Of a stretch of DNA of 64,000 nt, positions 49,111 through 61,031 are shown in pieces. The DNA is taken from assembly GCA_946807835.1 (NCBI GenBank), contig OX327696.1:942501-1006500 (forward strand), read 5' to 3'. The position numbers were made by a program, and so were the translations under genes. Under the pieces are notes generated by a model, which saw nothing but the letters and a program-made list of their open reading frames with translations, was not told where the DNA came from and ran no database searches. This DNA comes from Ailanthus altissimus. Lineage: Eukaryota > Streptophyta > Magnoliopsida > Sapindales > Simaroubaceae. Position 1 is the first letter of the stretch, and each line of letters starts with the position of its first letter.

Positions 49111-49860
49111 GTGATGTTATGTATTTTCTCAGCTTGATTGATGACTATTCGAGGAAGTTGTGGGTCTATGTGTTGAAAAGCAAGGATCAAGCCTTTGAAG
49201 TATTCAAGACTTGGAAGGTTCTTGTTGAGAATCAGATTGACAAAAGAGTGAAGAGGTTGAGAACTGACAACAGCCTCAAATTTTACAACAGAGAGTTTGA
49301 TGGGTTTTGTGCCAAGCATGGGATTGTAAGGTATAGAACGGTAAAATCAACATCACAGCAGAATGGCGTAGCTGAGAGAATGAACAAGACCTTACTTGAA
49401 AGGGTTAGATGCATGCTTACCAATGCTAAGATGTCCAAGACATTTTGGGGAAAAGCTGTGGTGACTGCAGCTTACTTGATAAATAGAAGTCCCTCCTCAG
49501 CAATTGACTTCAAGACTCCAGAAGAGAAATGGTCTGGCAATCCTCCGAAGTATGACCACCTCAAAATATTTTGTTGCCCTGCCTTTGTACATGATAAGGA
49601 GGGGAAATTGGAACCTAGAGCTATCAAAGAGGTATTCATAGGATATCCTAAATGAGTGAAAGGATACAAGGTGTGGTGTAAAGACTTAACACCACCAAGG
49701 AGTATCATAAGCCGTGACGTAACTTTCGATGAGTTGACAATGCTAAAATCTTCCCAAGAAGATGAGAAAAAAGAACTTGTTCCCAAGGAAGACTCAATAT
49801 CCGAGGCAATAAAAGTTGAAGTGGAGCTTGAACATAGATCTGATATGCCCCCAGATTAAC
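49111..49860 (+). pseudogene. copia-2 integrase relic
   Basis: The DDE core is recognisable: Asp in LIDDYSRKLWVYVL, Asp in RLRTDNSLKFY, Glu in SQQNGVAERMNKTLLERVRC. It is followed by AAYLINRSPSSAIDFKTPEE and PRAIKEVFIGYPK. Stops lie at 49653 and 49857. The core itself (49119-49652) is still open, so the chemistry residues are kept although the polyprotein is broken. Confidence 0.93.
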
Positions 49861-50174
49861 ACTTCAACAATAAAATCCTTAAAGATGAACCAAGAACACC
49901 GGCAAGTTCCTCCAAGTCCACCCAAAGAAAGACTAGAACTCCTGAGATGGAACTTAAAGAGTACCAACTTGCTAGAGACAGGCTAAGGAGAACGATTAAC
50001 CCACCAGTCAGGTATGCATAAGCAGATTTAGTTGCTCATGCTTTTAATTATGCTTACACTTTTGAGTATGATGAGCCTATGACATATAGTGAGGATATGA
50101 AGAGTGAAAACAAGAAAGAATGACAGCAGGCCAAGGAAGAAGAAAATAGTTTTCTTAGGAAGAATAATACCTGA

Positions 50175-51087
50175 AAGTTGGTGGAGAGACCTCAAAAGAA
50201 GCTAGTCGGGTGCAAGTGGGTGTATAAGTTGAAGGAGAGGATATCGGCGATTAAACTTACAAGATTCAAGGCTAGGTTAGTAGCACAATGATGTACTCAG
50301 AGAGAGAGAGAGTCGATTTTCATGAGATATTCTCTCCAATTGTCAAACACATATCTATTAGGATTTTGTTAGTCATGTGTGCAAATCTTGATTTACATCT
50401 AGAGCAGATGGATGTAAAGATAACTTTTCTACATGAAGAACTTGAAGAAATGATATACATGGCACAGTCGCAAGGGTTCGAGGAGCCCGAAAAAGAAGAT
50501 CATGCTTGTTTGTTAAAAAAGTCATTATACGGGTTAAAACAATCACCTGGGCAGTGGTATAAAAGATTTGATGAGTTTATGATGGTTTGTGGCTTTAGTA
50601 GAAGCAAGTATGATGGATGCGTGTGCTTCAAGAACATAAGTTGTGGGATGATGTATTTGCTTCTATACATTGATGATATGTTGATTGTATGCAAGAATAT
50701 GGAAAAAAAATATAGAGGCTCAAGAAGCAGTTAAGTGGCGAGTTTGAAATGAAGGATTTGGGAGCAGCAAAGAGAATTTTAGGTATGGATATTGTGAGGG
50801 AAAGAAGAGATGTTATCTTCTTATCCCAACAGCGATATATAGTCAAAATTCTGGAGAAGTTTGGTATGTCCAACGCAAAAGCTGTCTCTACTTCTTTGGC
50901 CATGCATTTCAGACTTTCAGTAGCACAATCGCCGACATCCGAAAAGGAGAAACTACAGATGAGAAAAGTACCGTATGCAAGCGCTGTGGGGAGCATCATG
51001 TATGCAATGGTTTGCACAAGACCAGACATAGCACAGGCTGTGAGTGTGGTAAGTAGATACATGAAAAATCTGGGTAAAGATCACTAG
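50175..51087 (+). pseudogene. copia-2 reverse transcriptase relic
   Basis: It starts GCKWVYKLKER, then shifts frame in a GAGAGAGAGA run near 50300. It continues FHEIFSPIVKHISIR, QMDVKITFLHEELEE, KSLYGLKQSPGQWYKRFDEF and YIDDMLIV, the catalytic YxDD. A second frameshift falls in an A-run near 50702. After it come FEMKDLGAAKRILGMDI and YASAVGSIMYAMVCTRPDIA. Frame breaks at both homopolymer or dinucleotide runs suggest slippage mutations. Confidence 0.93.
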
Positions 51088-51660
51088 CTTGCAGTAAAGT
51101 GGATTCTGAGATATCGCAAGGGGACGTCAAATCACGGGTTGATATATAAGAGGGATGACGACAGCAATGAAATGGTAAGAGGGTACGTAGACTCAGATTA
51201 TGCAGGTGATCTAGACAAGAGAAGATCGCTGACGGGTTATGTATTTATAGTGTTTGGGTGTAGTGTGTGTTGGAGATCAGTTCTACAACATGTGGTTGCA
51301 CTCTTTACCACAGAAGAGGAATACATAGCTGTTGGTGAAGCTATAAAGGAGGTCGTATGGTTAAAAAGAATATGTGCGAAGATATTAGCTAGTGAAGATG
51401 TAAGCACCGGTATGTACTATGACATCCAGAGTGCCATACACCTAAGCAAGCATTAAGTGTTCCACGAGAGGTCGAAATACATTGATGTGAGGCTCCATTA
51501 TATTTGAGAGATCGTCCAAAGTGGTGAAGTTAGTCTAACAAAGATAGCATCATCTAAAAACCATGTTGATATGTTGACTAAGTCACTACTCTTGGTTAAG
51601 TATCCTATGCCAGGACATAACCGGAGTCACTACTTTGTGAAGGTGACCGAAGATGCAGAA
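51088..51660 (+). pseudogene. copia-2 RNase H relic
   Basis: WILRYRKGTSNHGLIYKR, then GYVDSDYAGDLDKRRSLTGY with catalytic acidic residues, AVGEAIKEVVWLKR, and SAIHLSKH followed by a stop at 51454. The FHERSKYIDVR, a stop, and KNHVDMLTKSLL pieces finish the polyprotein. Stops at 51085, 51454 and near 51503 abolish translation. Confidence 0.92.
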
Positions 51661-51709
51661 ATGAGAGATCGAATTGTTTTATGAATGATTTTGAATCAAG
51701 GAGGAAATT

Positions 51710-52419
51710 TGTGAGAATATTGATTAAAAATCATCGGGATATGATTTAGAGAGCAAGTCAAGTGCGTAGGGTACGCACGAATCAAAGATGGACGTAAAAA
51801 AAGGCGAAAAATGAAGAAGGGCGCACCAGGTGCCAGCACCGCGGCGATCAGACGTGGGCTCTACTGCGCCTAATCTAGTAACTGAGCGCCGCAGAGCCAG
51901 GCGATGAGTGCCGCTGCGGTGAGAGCCCAGCGCCGCGGGGCTGAAGACGGGAACAGTATCCCAAAATAAGAAAACTTCCTTATTTCGTCTCTTACTTGCT
52001 CCAGGACTCTCTAATACGACTCTCACACGTATAAGGTAAATCTAGGACATTCCAAACCCTATATAAAGGCTATTAATTGGTTTGTAAATATATCAGAGTG
52101 ATAATCTTTGTGAGAGGTTGAAAAATCTTAGTGATCATCAACAATTTTTGTGGTTCTTTGTGAGAGAAAATTCTTAGAGTGAGAGAGAAAGTTTTCTTTG
52201 TAATCTTTCTTGTAAAAGGCATAACTTTGTGAGTGTCTTGTGATTCATAATAAGAAAAGAGTGTGATCTTGATCTACCGTGGACGTAGGCAAGTTGTCGA
52301 ACTACGTAATTCTTTGTTTGTTTTTCTTCTACCCTTTTCTCTCTTTATTTTTTAGTAACTTGTTCTGCATTATTATTTGCTTGAGAGATTTTACTTGTTT
52401 GTGTGTTTCCGCTTCAACA
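51710..52419 (+). repeat. copia-2 3' LTR
   Basis: It starts TGTGAGAATATTGATTA and ends CGCTTCAACA. It is visibly diverged from the 5' LTR, with several indels in the GC-rich patch (51830-51950), so the insertion is not young. Confidence 0.93.
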
Positions 52420-52640
52420 TAAACATTAGGCGGGGAAATAATATAAATTCTAAAATTATTTATTTCACCCGATATTTACTTAACACATAGTACAAATTTC
52501 AAATTCTTATATATATATGCTTCTGCTTCAACATAAATATTAGGCGGTGAAATAATATAAATTTTAAAATTATTTATTTCACCCGATATTTACTTGACAC
52601 ATAGTATAAATTTTAAATTCTCATATATATATATAATCGC
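52412..52640. repeat. 114-bp tandem duplication across the copia-2 3' LTR/flank junction
   Basis: CTTCAACATAAA occurs at 52412 and 52526. Each copy starts with the last LTR bases (GCTTCAACA) and goes on into host flank (ATTAGGCGG...TTACTT...ACACATAGTA). The second copy keeps TAAAT next to CA, the likely original target duplication, while the first has TAAAC. Confidence 0.88.
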
Positions 52641-53429
52641 ACAAAAAAAGATAAAAAAATTACTGAATATTAAATAATTAGCAAATATTTAAAATATACA
52701 TATAATTCAAGTACATAAATGGAAAAGAAGATGGTTGAATAAAAATAATTTTTTTAAAAGTTCAATTTTTAGCAAAGGGTAATATAAATATTAAATCATA
52801 TTCCATTAGGACACTAAAAGTGTTAGCCAACATTTCTATTAACAAATAGATAGTTTTCAAGTCCATGCTCAAATCTTTATTTTTTTTTAAGTTATAATTG
52901 TTATCTTTTTAGGTTCAGCCTCTATGGCTTTTTGGAATCTATAAATCATTCCGACTATCGATCAAAATTTCTTAAAATATGTTTTTGAATTTATTCTAAA
53001 CTTAAGCAAAACTCAGATTGAAGAAGAATGTAGTCCATGGGATATATATATATATATATTATAATTAACTAAGAAATATGTGTAACAACAATTTAATGAA
53101 AAGTAAATAAAGTTTTAGAGAATACTTAAAACTCTTTATGAATTTTTATTACACATAACAAAATATAACATTTTTATAATTAAAATTTTTTATTTTAAAA
53201 ATATTAATTAAAAATAGCATTTAAAAAATATATATAAGTATATATATTTAGGCTGTAGATATTATTGGAGCATGAGAAAATAAAATATCAGTGACCATGA
53301 TATTGATATATATATATATATAATCTTCACATAAACACATGCAAATTAATCTCCTTTTGACATTTAAATATATAAAAATTAAAATGACTTTTAAAAAAAA
53401 ATCTTTTCAAGTTGTTCAAAGTTCTTTTT

Positions 53430-53560
53430 ATGCTTCGAGAATCTAATCGAGGGGTTCATGAATTAACAAAATATGCCTTATCTTATTCTCCAACTGTTTT
53501 GGATGAGGTCTGTCCTATCTCAATTACATCCTTTTCTCGTAGAGGATCTTAATCCTCCAA
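53430..53560 (+). pseudogene. RNase H domain C-terminal relic (duplicon B)
   Basis: It reads RESNRGVHELTKYALSYSPT then VLDEVCPISITSF, the partner of the relic at 19690. The copy supports the coding origin, since the same frame is recognisable in both. Confidence 0.52.
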
Positions 53561-54049
53561 CTTTTGCATAGTAATAATATATTTTGTTTTAATTATATAT
53601 ATATATACATATGAAAATGAAAATGAAATATCTCTAGTCATTGGGGCATTGTCATAATCTAATTATTTTAATATCAAGAATGAGAATATATGCTCATTGA
53701 GGAAAAATCTAAACTGAGAAACTACATCCAATAAATTGTCATTATTTACTTACCTAATTTGATTTCACTTTAATATTGATTATTTGTTTGAATTTTCTTT
53801 TTTTTTTTTCATTTTTCAAATCTCACTCATAAGGCCAAGCCTCTTTAAAATTAGGATTTTAATACTTTTTTAATGTAAGAGTTCATAAAAAAAAATCTCA
53901 GATTTTAAAAATAAAAACCTGAAACATTACCTTATTATTTGGACTATAAACTGAAAAAAATTATTTGTAAACAACTTGACTTTTATTGGATAAACATATT
54001 ATTATTATTATTTATCTATTAAACAAAACAGATTAAGTTAAAAATATTA

Positions 54050-54988
54050 GGAATAGTGCCCTAAAATTATGTATTTATACTGTTTTTACTGTTTTTATAA
54101 AATTAATAAAATTATAATTTTATACTTGATAAGTGTTTATAATTTTATAATATAAATATAAAAAAATTTATTATTTATTTATGTGACTATAACCTTAGTA
54201 TATAATTGTTATATATAAGAGGATTAAAGTTATGGATAATAAATAAAAAAAATCTGTAATAAATTAATTAAAATTTAGAATCTTTAATTAAATATTACTA
54301 GTGCAGTCCACCTATATTTAGAATATAGTGATTGTATCTGGATCACTAATGTAGTGTAGATAATATGATTATATAGGACTGAATTAAACATAGTTTGAAT
54401 TCTTATGTGAAATACCATTGTTAATTAAAAATTCAAATTATGTCAACTGATGATCATATGTAGATCAACCTTAATCTTGAGTGATCATAAACTCTTATTT
54501 GTGTCATTATGTCATTTAAATTACTCGTTACGATTGTTTAAAAAACAGGCTAAAAACTTATATTTTGATAGTACATTGAGATAAATGGTTGGAAATATGA
54601 TTTATAGATATGGAATCCATTCATTCTTAACGAAAGTTAGAAAAAATATTCTTTTAAGGGTTAATTCTAGAACTGAACGGTTAGAGTACTCAATTTGTAA
54701 TAATGTTACAAATTAACTGTTTATTGGTGAATTAATAGTACTTATAAATAAAAAATAATTAGAGGAAGTAAAACGATAATTGACTTAACTCTAATTATGA
54801 ATCATTTATGGAGGATTGAATTGTATGTAGTGATTAAATTAATAAATTGTTCTAAATTTTTTGAGTAAATTATATCTATAATTTTAAGAGTGTAATTTCA
54901 AATTTTTAATGAAATAACAATAAAATTAATAAATTGAATTAATTAAATAAATAATTTAATTAATTATTTAAAATTTGACACCGATAGA
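54050..54988. mobile_element. Probable LTR fragment replacing part of duplicon B
   Basis: The sequence departs from duplicon A at TTAGGAATAGTGCCCTAAAA, which resembles the TGTTAGGAATAGTGCCCT start of known plant LTRs. It returns to A homology at TACTGCACCAT. About 0.57 kb of A-type sequence, including the 3' half of the RNase H relic, is missing here, so insertion went with deletion. No ends, duplication or coding sequence. Confidence 0.4.
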
Positions 54989-54989
54989 G

Positions 54990-55225
54990 AGTACTGCACC
55001 ATTTGTCTCATTGAATCTAAAGTTGCATCTGTGTTCAATTTTATAACATTAAAAGGTGGCAGCTTCCATTTCATTTCTTTGTTAACTCTCTTGGCTTCAT
55101 AACTAATATTTGTAGCTTGGTACTCTAACAAGTAGTTGTTTGCCCAGGCCACAAGGAACTCTATGCAGCTTTCTTTCTTATCATGAATATGGAGGTTTCT
55201 AATAAACCTCACTCTCTATAAAATT
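54990..55225 (-). pseudogene. RNase H domain N-terminal relic (duplicon B)
   Basis: The minus strand reads FLVAWANNYLLEYQATNISY, then EMKWKLPPFNVIKLNTDATL, open for 82 codons from 55212. It matches the A copy at 24200-24440. It is cut at the left by the replacement at 54988, right after the first catalytic Asp. Confidence 0.68.
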
Positions 55226-57556
55226 ACACAATATCTTGGTATTAGTAGAAATGGTAGTGGATTGAATTTGAGATGGATGGTCCTAAAATTCAAATTTGTA
55301 TTTACTTCAAAAATACAATAACATATTACATATACTTTAAAGATACAATACTAAATTAGCAATGAGTATTCATTGATTTTAAGTAGGTTAATATTTTTAA
55401 ATATATAATCATAGCATATTTTTAAATTAATTTCATAAAAAATCTCAATTAATATTATATTACAAGTTTAAGTTTAAATCATTATAAAATATAATAATAT
55501 TAGTTCAACTAATATATGACATAGTCCAAAAAAAAAAACATATAAAATATATCTATGCTATAAAATTCTCATCCAAAAGTATTATGGTTAACAAATTCAT
55601 TAAAGATATTTTTAGAATCCAACATATATTTAAATATGAATTTAAGTTTTCAATCATATAACATTATTTTAGAAATTTTACAATCTAAAATAAGAACATT
55701 TAATTTCATAAAAAAATTAAAATAAGTACGAATTTCTAGATATCTATAAATTTTTGTCTAAACGCGCATTCATCTTAAACCTGTTGCAAGATTAAATTTT
55801 GTATATCAAACCCATTCTATACTCATTTAGAGTCTTGCCAAATTCTTCTAAATAGAATCGAATACCAACAATACTTATAACTGCAAGTCATTTTACCATA
55901 TCTAGATATTAATAATATTATATTATATTATCAGTTAACCTAAATCATTATTAACATGACATTTTACAACTGAATACATAAAACAGGAAAAGAAAATCAA
56001 TTCAGCATTAATAAGATAAAAATTTGAATTAGACCTAACCTCATATAATACTTCAAACTTTGTGACTATATGCTAATTTTTTTTTTTTTTTGGTTCGTAT
56101 GCTAGTCGACACAAGTTTTGATTTCGGCTATATATGTATAAATGCAAATTCCCTATCTTAAGTTTATGTAAAGAATATTATTAGAAGGAAATTGATACAT
56201 TTTTCAAGTTTAATGTACCAATTTTCAAGTCTGTTTTTTTTTTTAAAAAAAATAGCATAAGCAATCAAGCTTTATTTTTTTTTAAAAAAAATCAAATTTT
56301 CAAGTCTTTTTTATTTTTTTTGAAGAAAATAAGTTTTAACATAATAAAAATTGCATATTCTAAAAATAAATAAAAAAATTATGAAGAATTTTCTAATATG
56401 ATTGACTAATCTTTGATGACGAGTTTAATACACCAGACTGGATTGAATAAGACTAGACCGAATTGCACTAAATAAGAATTAAACTTATTAGATACAATAT
56501 CATTCTTATCTTTGATGTGGTATAAGATTGGATATCAAGAATAAAATTATTAGACTTATTAATATCATTTGAAAGAAAGTCAAGTCAAATAATTAAATAT
56601 ATTAACATTAATTTAAATTAACTATTACTTTTGAATAAATTAAATAATATATATTTCAAAAAAATATGTCATCCGTGTTTCATTGAGATATTATTTTACC
56701 ATTAGATTCAATGATAATCCATTGAATTATTGAATATCCCTCGTATTATTCTCTTGTGTACACCTACCGTCCGCCGCGTAAATCTGATTTTATATTGTAG
56801 AAATACAAAGAAGATTTAGTTGATGCAAGCAGCTTTTTAGATGTCATTCAAAGAAATAAAGTAAAAGCATGTTGTTTTTTTTTTAAGATTTGGATGGAGA
56901 CGATAAATCTTTCGCATACGAAATTAAATTTTTGCATCTTATTTTTACTTGAACATGGATAGTCACGAGCGTTTTACGTAATCACGACTAATTTAAGTGA
57001 TGTCTAAGGGCCTCTAAGGTGATACTCGGATAATCATCAAAGTTGTACGACGTTTGTGGCTACTCAAATTTGACTAATAAATAAAAAATAAGAGTTAATT
57101 ATTTAGAAGTATCTAAACCTTCACTAAATTCTTTTGATAATAAAATTATACCCAGGGAACCAAATATGAACATGATATATAGATGAAATATCTCCAAGAA
57201 TACACATGCAAATTAACTTTCAAATAAAACTAATATACAAAATTGAAATGAAATATCTCTAGTCATTTTTCATTATTTTAATTCTTTTATTAAGTATTAA
57301 TATGTGCGTGCTTGTAGAGAAAAATCTGAAATGGTTAGAGAAAAAAATTCAATCGTTTTTTTTCTTTTTTTAATTTTTTTAAAACCTCCATTGTCAATTT
57401 TTTTAATTAGGTAATAATAATTTTTTTAATTAACCAACACCGTAAACTTTGACCTATATTAATATTATCTTTTTTGAAAAAAAATTAAAAAGAGAGAAAG
57501 AGAAAAATTAGAACAAGTAGTTCTTGGAACCTCTAACACTGCAATTTTTCTTAAAT

Positions 57557-57735
57557 AATGTTAAGCATTTTAAAATTTTATTTTAAATTAAATCTTAAAA
57601 GTGACATATAAAATAAATATTAGATAATAAAATAATATAAATTTTAAAATCATTTATTATATTAAATATTTGTTTGATACATAATTTTTAAGATACAATT
57701 TAAAATAAAATTTTTAAATGTTTAACATTACTCAA
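57557..57735. mobile_element. Hairpin MITE in duplicon B
   Basis: AATGTTAAGCATTTTAAAAT at the left and ATTTTTAAATGTTTAACATT at the right are inverted copies. The interior is AT-rich and palindromic. Duplicon A lacks it at the matching place (about 26800), where CTCTAACACTGCAATTTTT runs straight on, so it is a B-specific insertion. Confidence 0.55.
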
Positions 57736-58710
57736 TTTTCTAATTTTCTTAAGTAATATTAATACAATTTTTAAAAGCATTTCACTTTCAAGATAATGTT
57801 CGTGATTATTATATTTTAGGTGAGATTGAAACACTTGATTGGATTGAAACTAGACTAATTTAGAGAAGATAGGAATTGAACTAAGTCAATTATAATATTG
57901 TTTTTATGTTTTGGCGTGGTATAGAGTTGGACATATGTGATATATCTTGAATTAAGCTATTAAGCTAAATAGAACCAATTAAGAAAAAGAAAATCAAATA
58001 ATTAATTGAATAGATATCAATTCAAAATAACTATTAAATGTTTTAAAATTATTTTATACAAAAAATTATATGATAAATTAATCCATTTATCATTAGGTAT
58101 TATACTATTTTAGTTAATTATTTAAATGCAAGTAATATTATATTGATTCATTTATCCCGCACATTATTTTATTAATATTCCTTGTCATCATTATTTTATA
58201 TTGCACTGCCACAAGAATACTTAGTATTATATTATTATATATATATATATATGTTTACATATATTTATAATATCACAATTTAATTAAATTAATAAATGCT
58301 TTTAGATATTAATTACAATGAAAGTAAGTTGACAATGTGAAGCCAACGCATGAAAATGGGTACATTAATTGTTTAAATGGGTAGCATTATGCAAAATATT
58401 AAATTACAATATATTTTTAATAAACAATTAACCCAATTTAATCCTAATTAGTAAAATCAACATCTACATCTAGTTTTGGAAAATTGATAAAATAATTTAA
58501 TGTTTCTTAAAAGATGGGGACAAATTTGTAAACAAAAAAATGTCTTGTCAATTACAGCTATGTATAAAAAACAAAATTAATATTTTGATATAATACGTGA
58601 GTGCTACGGCTTTGATTGATTATATAATTTTTTTTTAAATATTTATTTCATGAGGCTTGCTTGATTTGGAGGCATTTGGTGATGAAAGCTAAGTGTAAGA
58701 TCTAAGAGTG

Positions 58711-60699
58711 GCAATGAACGTGCGTGAAATATTTTTGGTTTGCAAAATTTAAAAAAAAAATGGTCAAATTTTTTTAAGATATACAAATGGTCATTTTCAT
58801 AGTACAAGATAGACTTGATTGAGCGGTCAATTGTGCACCTCTCATAAGTTAAGTGTTTAAATTTTAATAGATATTAAAATAGTATAATAATTTTTTTTTT
58901 ATTGGGTCTCTTTTTTTTTTGTGTTTGTGTTCTTCTTTTTTAAAATTGTTTTTTTTTTATTTGTAGAGTCTATGTTTTCATTTTTGTACATATTCACGTA
59001 TATGTCAACGTAAAAAATTCTTTAATTATAGTGTAATATCTTATCTCAACTCTCAATAATTCTCTAATTGTAATATCAATAATCTCTAATATAATACCAA
59101 TATTTAAAAAAAAATAGTTATCTCATTCAATCTCATTAGAATAATGTAATATTATTACTTCAAAAAGAAAATTTAGCATACTCATACTTGTTAAAATATT
59201 ACATTACAAGAACTCAAATGAACTCTTTTCTCTCTATCATAGTGAAGGGATTCCGATCTAACTTAAACTTAATAACTAAACATTAAACGTTCTTCTTTTT
59301 ATAACCGAATGCTATAACTCAAGCAACGAAATTCGCATCTTCATATAATTAGAGAGAGTTTTAGGTGCACTCCATGCATTGCATTGCACTAGAAAAAGTA
59401 ATGTGCATATTAAAAAATAATTCTCTTTATTTATCTAGAAGTAATATAATAAAATAGAATAGTTGTCTCGATATGATTTACATTAGATATTATATTTATC
59501 ATATTTTTAGAGGAAAAAATAAAACTATTTTTTGTACCATTTTTAAAAATATTATAATTTTTCTTAGTTAATATAGGATTAAATTACTCTAGTTTGAAAA
59601 GCTTATTGAAAGATGTTTAGTTTTATTTGCATTTACGCTTTAACACATAATTTCTAATTTTGGTATAATTATATGGGTACTCTTTATTGCTTCTAGCTTT
59701 TCATCCTTGTCTTCTTTTATGTGTAATTGATGTTACATTTTATATGAGAAGATAAATCAAATGTAAATGAGTTTTTTTTTTTAAAAAAAGAAAAATATTT
59801 CATTATTAGTTGAGACATAATTTTAATTTATTTAAATATTTTGTAAATTTTTTAATGTCTTGATGTATTTTGGATTGTAAAGTTGAAAAATAAACTTAGC
59901 GACCAGATCTCGAGCTCAAAATAAATAATATCTACATTAAATTTGGGTATTACACTTTTTTTTATGGTTAAATTTTGTTTATTTGAAACCAAAGGTGTAG
60001 TTATAGCTCCTTGTGCTTATGCTTCAAATTCTAACAACAATATTGCTTTGATTTTGGGTACTTTCTTGTAGCTCAGTACAATTATCGTCAATACTCTGCT
60101 GCTAACAAAAGTTGATTAATCTCAAACCTTGTCTTTAAGTTTTCCTATAGTGCTTCGTATAAGTCAATTAGTTTGAAGGTTAATTTGGTATTGACGCGTT
60201 TTCCTTTAGTTTTCAAAGCACAATAATTAATTAGTGCCTTTATTCGATAATAATTATAGCTTCAAAGTCACAACACTTTTATATTAAATGAACCTTAATT
60301 CTATTTTTGTTGGTGATTTATTGGACTAAATCCTTAGGATCTAATTATGCATTGGGCTGCCACAAGGCCTGGCCTGGACTTTTCTCAAAACTATTCTGAA
60401 TAGGTGGCAAATTTAATACTGGTTTGGTGGTGTTCATTAAAATGGGAAGATGAACAATGAAGAACTAACGAGTATTTGGGATCTGATCTTTTATTTGATA
60501 AGAAGCTCAGCTAATATAACATTCTAATCCAGTGTATTTATTATCCGTTTTGGTTACAACCTAAAAAACTTTTTCCACTTCAAAAACTTTTTGAAATTTT
60601 AACTAATCAAAATTGTCTCTTAATAGCTATGTATGCTCGCCAATCACCTTATTGGCTCAGTGATTTGGTGTTAGCACTTTTAATGTTAAGGTGTTGATT
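58711..60699. other. AT-rich spacer, no gene seen
   Basis: No ORF, splice-supported exon or transposon end could be supported. It contains T-rich runs (58890-58960) and mildly GC-richer sequence at 60340-60420. Confidence 0.5.
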
Positions 60700-60945
60700 C
60701 TGAGTCGGGCTAACCTCTTTTCATTGGGAGACTCAATTTGTAACGAGTGTTATAGTTGATTTGCAATGTGTTTGATTTGTATCGAGTTGGGCTAACCTCC
60801 TTCCATTGGGAGAGTAAATTTATAAATTGATTTGTAATGGGTGTTATAGTTGATTTGCAATGTGTTTTATTTGTATCGAGTTGGGCTAACCGTTGATTTG
60901 CACTGTGTTTGATTTGTAATGAGTATAATTATAATGAGTATTAAT
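60700..60945. repeat. Imperfect tandem array, units of about 72-94 bp
   Basis: The block GAGTYGGGCTAACC recurs with GGGC at 60717, 60789 and 60883, and GTTGATTTGCAATGTGTTT recurs between. Spacing is uneven (72 then 94 bp) because part of a unit is itself repeated. It lies about 65 bp upstream of the candidate first exon at 61010, so it may sit in a promoter. Confidence 0.75.
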
Positions 60946-61009
60946 TATAAATTGAATCTTCCTGACAACAGTCAGGACACAAGCCAGAGAGAGCAATACC
61001 AGTCTCTCA

Positions 61010-61031
61010 ATGGCTGCCTGCCATAGCAATG
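61010..61031 (+). CDS. Possible first coding exon of an unidentified plus-strand gene
   Basis: ATGGCTGCCTGCCATAGCAA then TG is followed by GTAAGTACC, a near-ideal donor, and preceded by a leader-like CAGTCAGGACACAAGCCAGA. It would encode MAACHSN and part of Gly. No second exon could be found in the following 1.3 kb. It may be the start of a broken gene, a gene with a long intron, or chance. Confidence 0.25.

Larger units (their letters stand above)
46928..52419 (+). mobile_element. Full-length but defective Ty1-copia retrotransposon, Tork/Tnt1-like (copia-2)
   Basis: The element has both LTRs (46928-47643 and 51710-52419), primer site TGGTATCAAAG at 47648, gag-protease-integrase-RT-RNase H in copia order, and a polypurine CAAGGAGGAAATT before the 3' LTR. 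The 5' flank is TAAAT and the 3' flank TAAAC. A tandem copy of the 3' junction still reads TAAAT, so the duplication was TAAAT. Duplicon A has the empty site near 18710. The reading frame is broken by many stops and at least three frameshifts, so it cannot encode its own proteins. Confidence 0.95.
45365..58710. repeat. Duplicon B (direct copy of the segment at 17.2-29.8 kb)
   Basis: It aligns with duplicon A in the same orientation with an offset near 28.0 kb at the left. It lacks the copia-1, solo LTR and Mutator MITE insertions, for which it gives empty sites, and carries instead the copia-2 element (46928-52419) and a replacement at about 54050-54985. The left end abuts family R; the right end fades at about 58710 (GATGAAAGCTAAGTGTAAG against GATGAAAGTTAAGTTTAAG at 29751). 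Confidence 0.85.

Noticed and set aside
46928..52419. Integrated pararetrovirus instead of a retrotransposon
   Set aside because: LTRs, a target duplication, and the order protease-integrase-RT-RNase H with a DDE integrase show a Ty1-copia element. There is no movement or coat protein.
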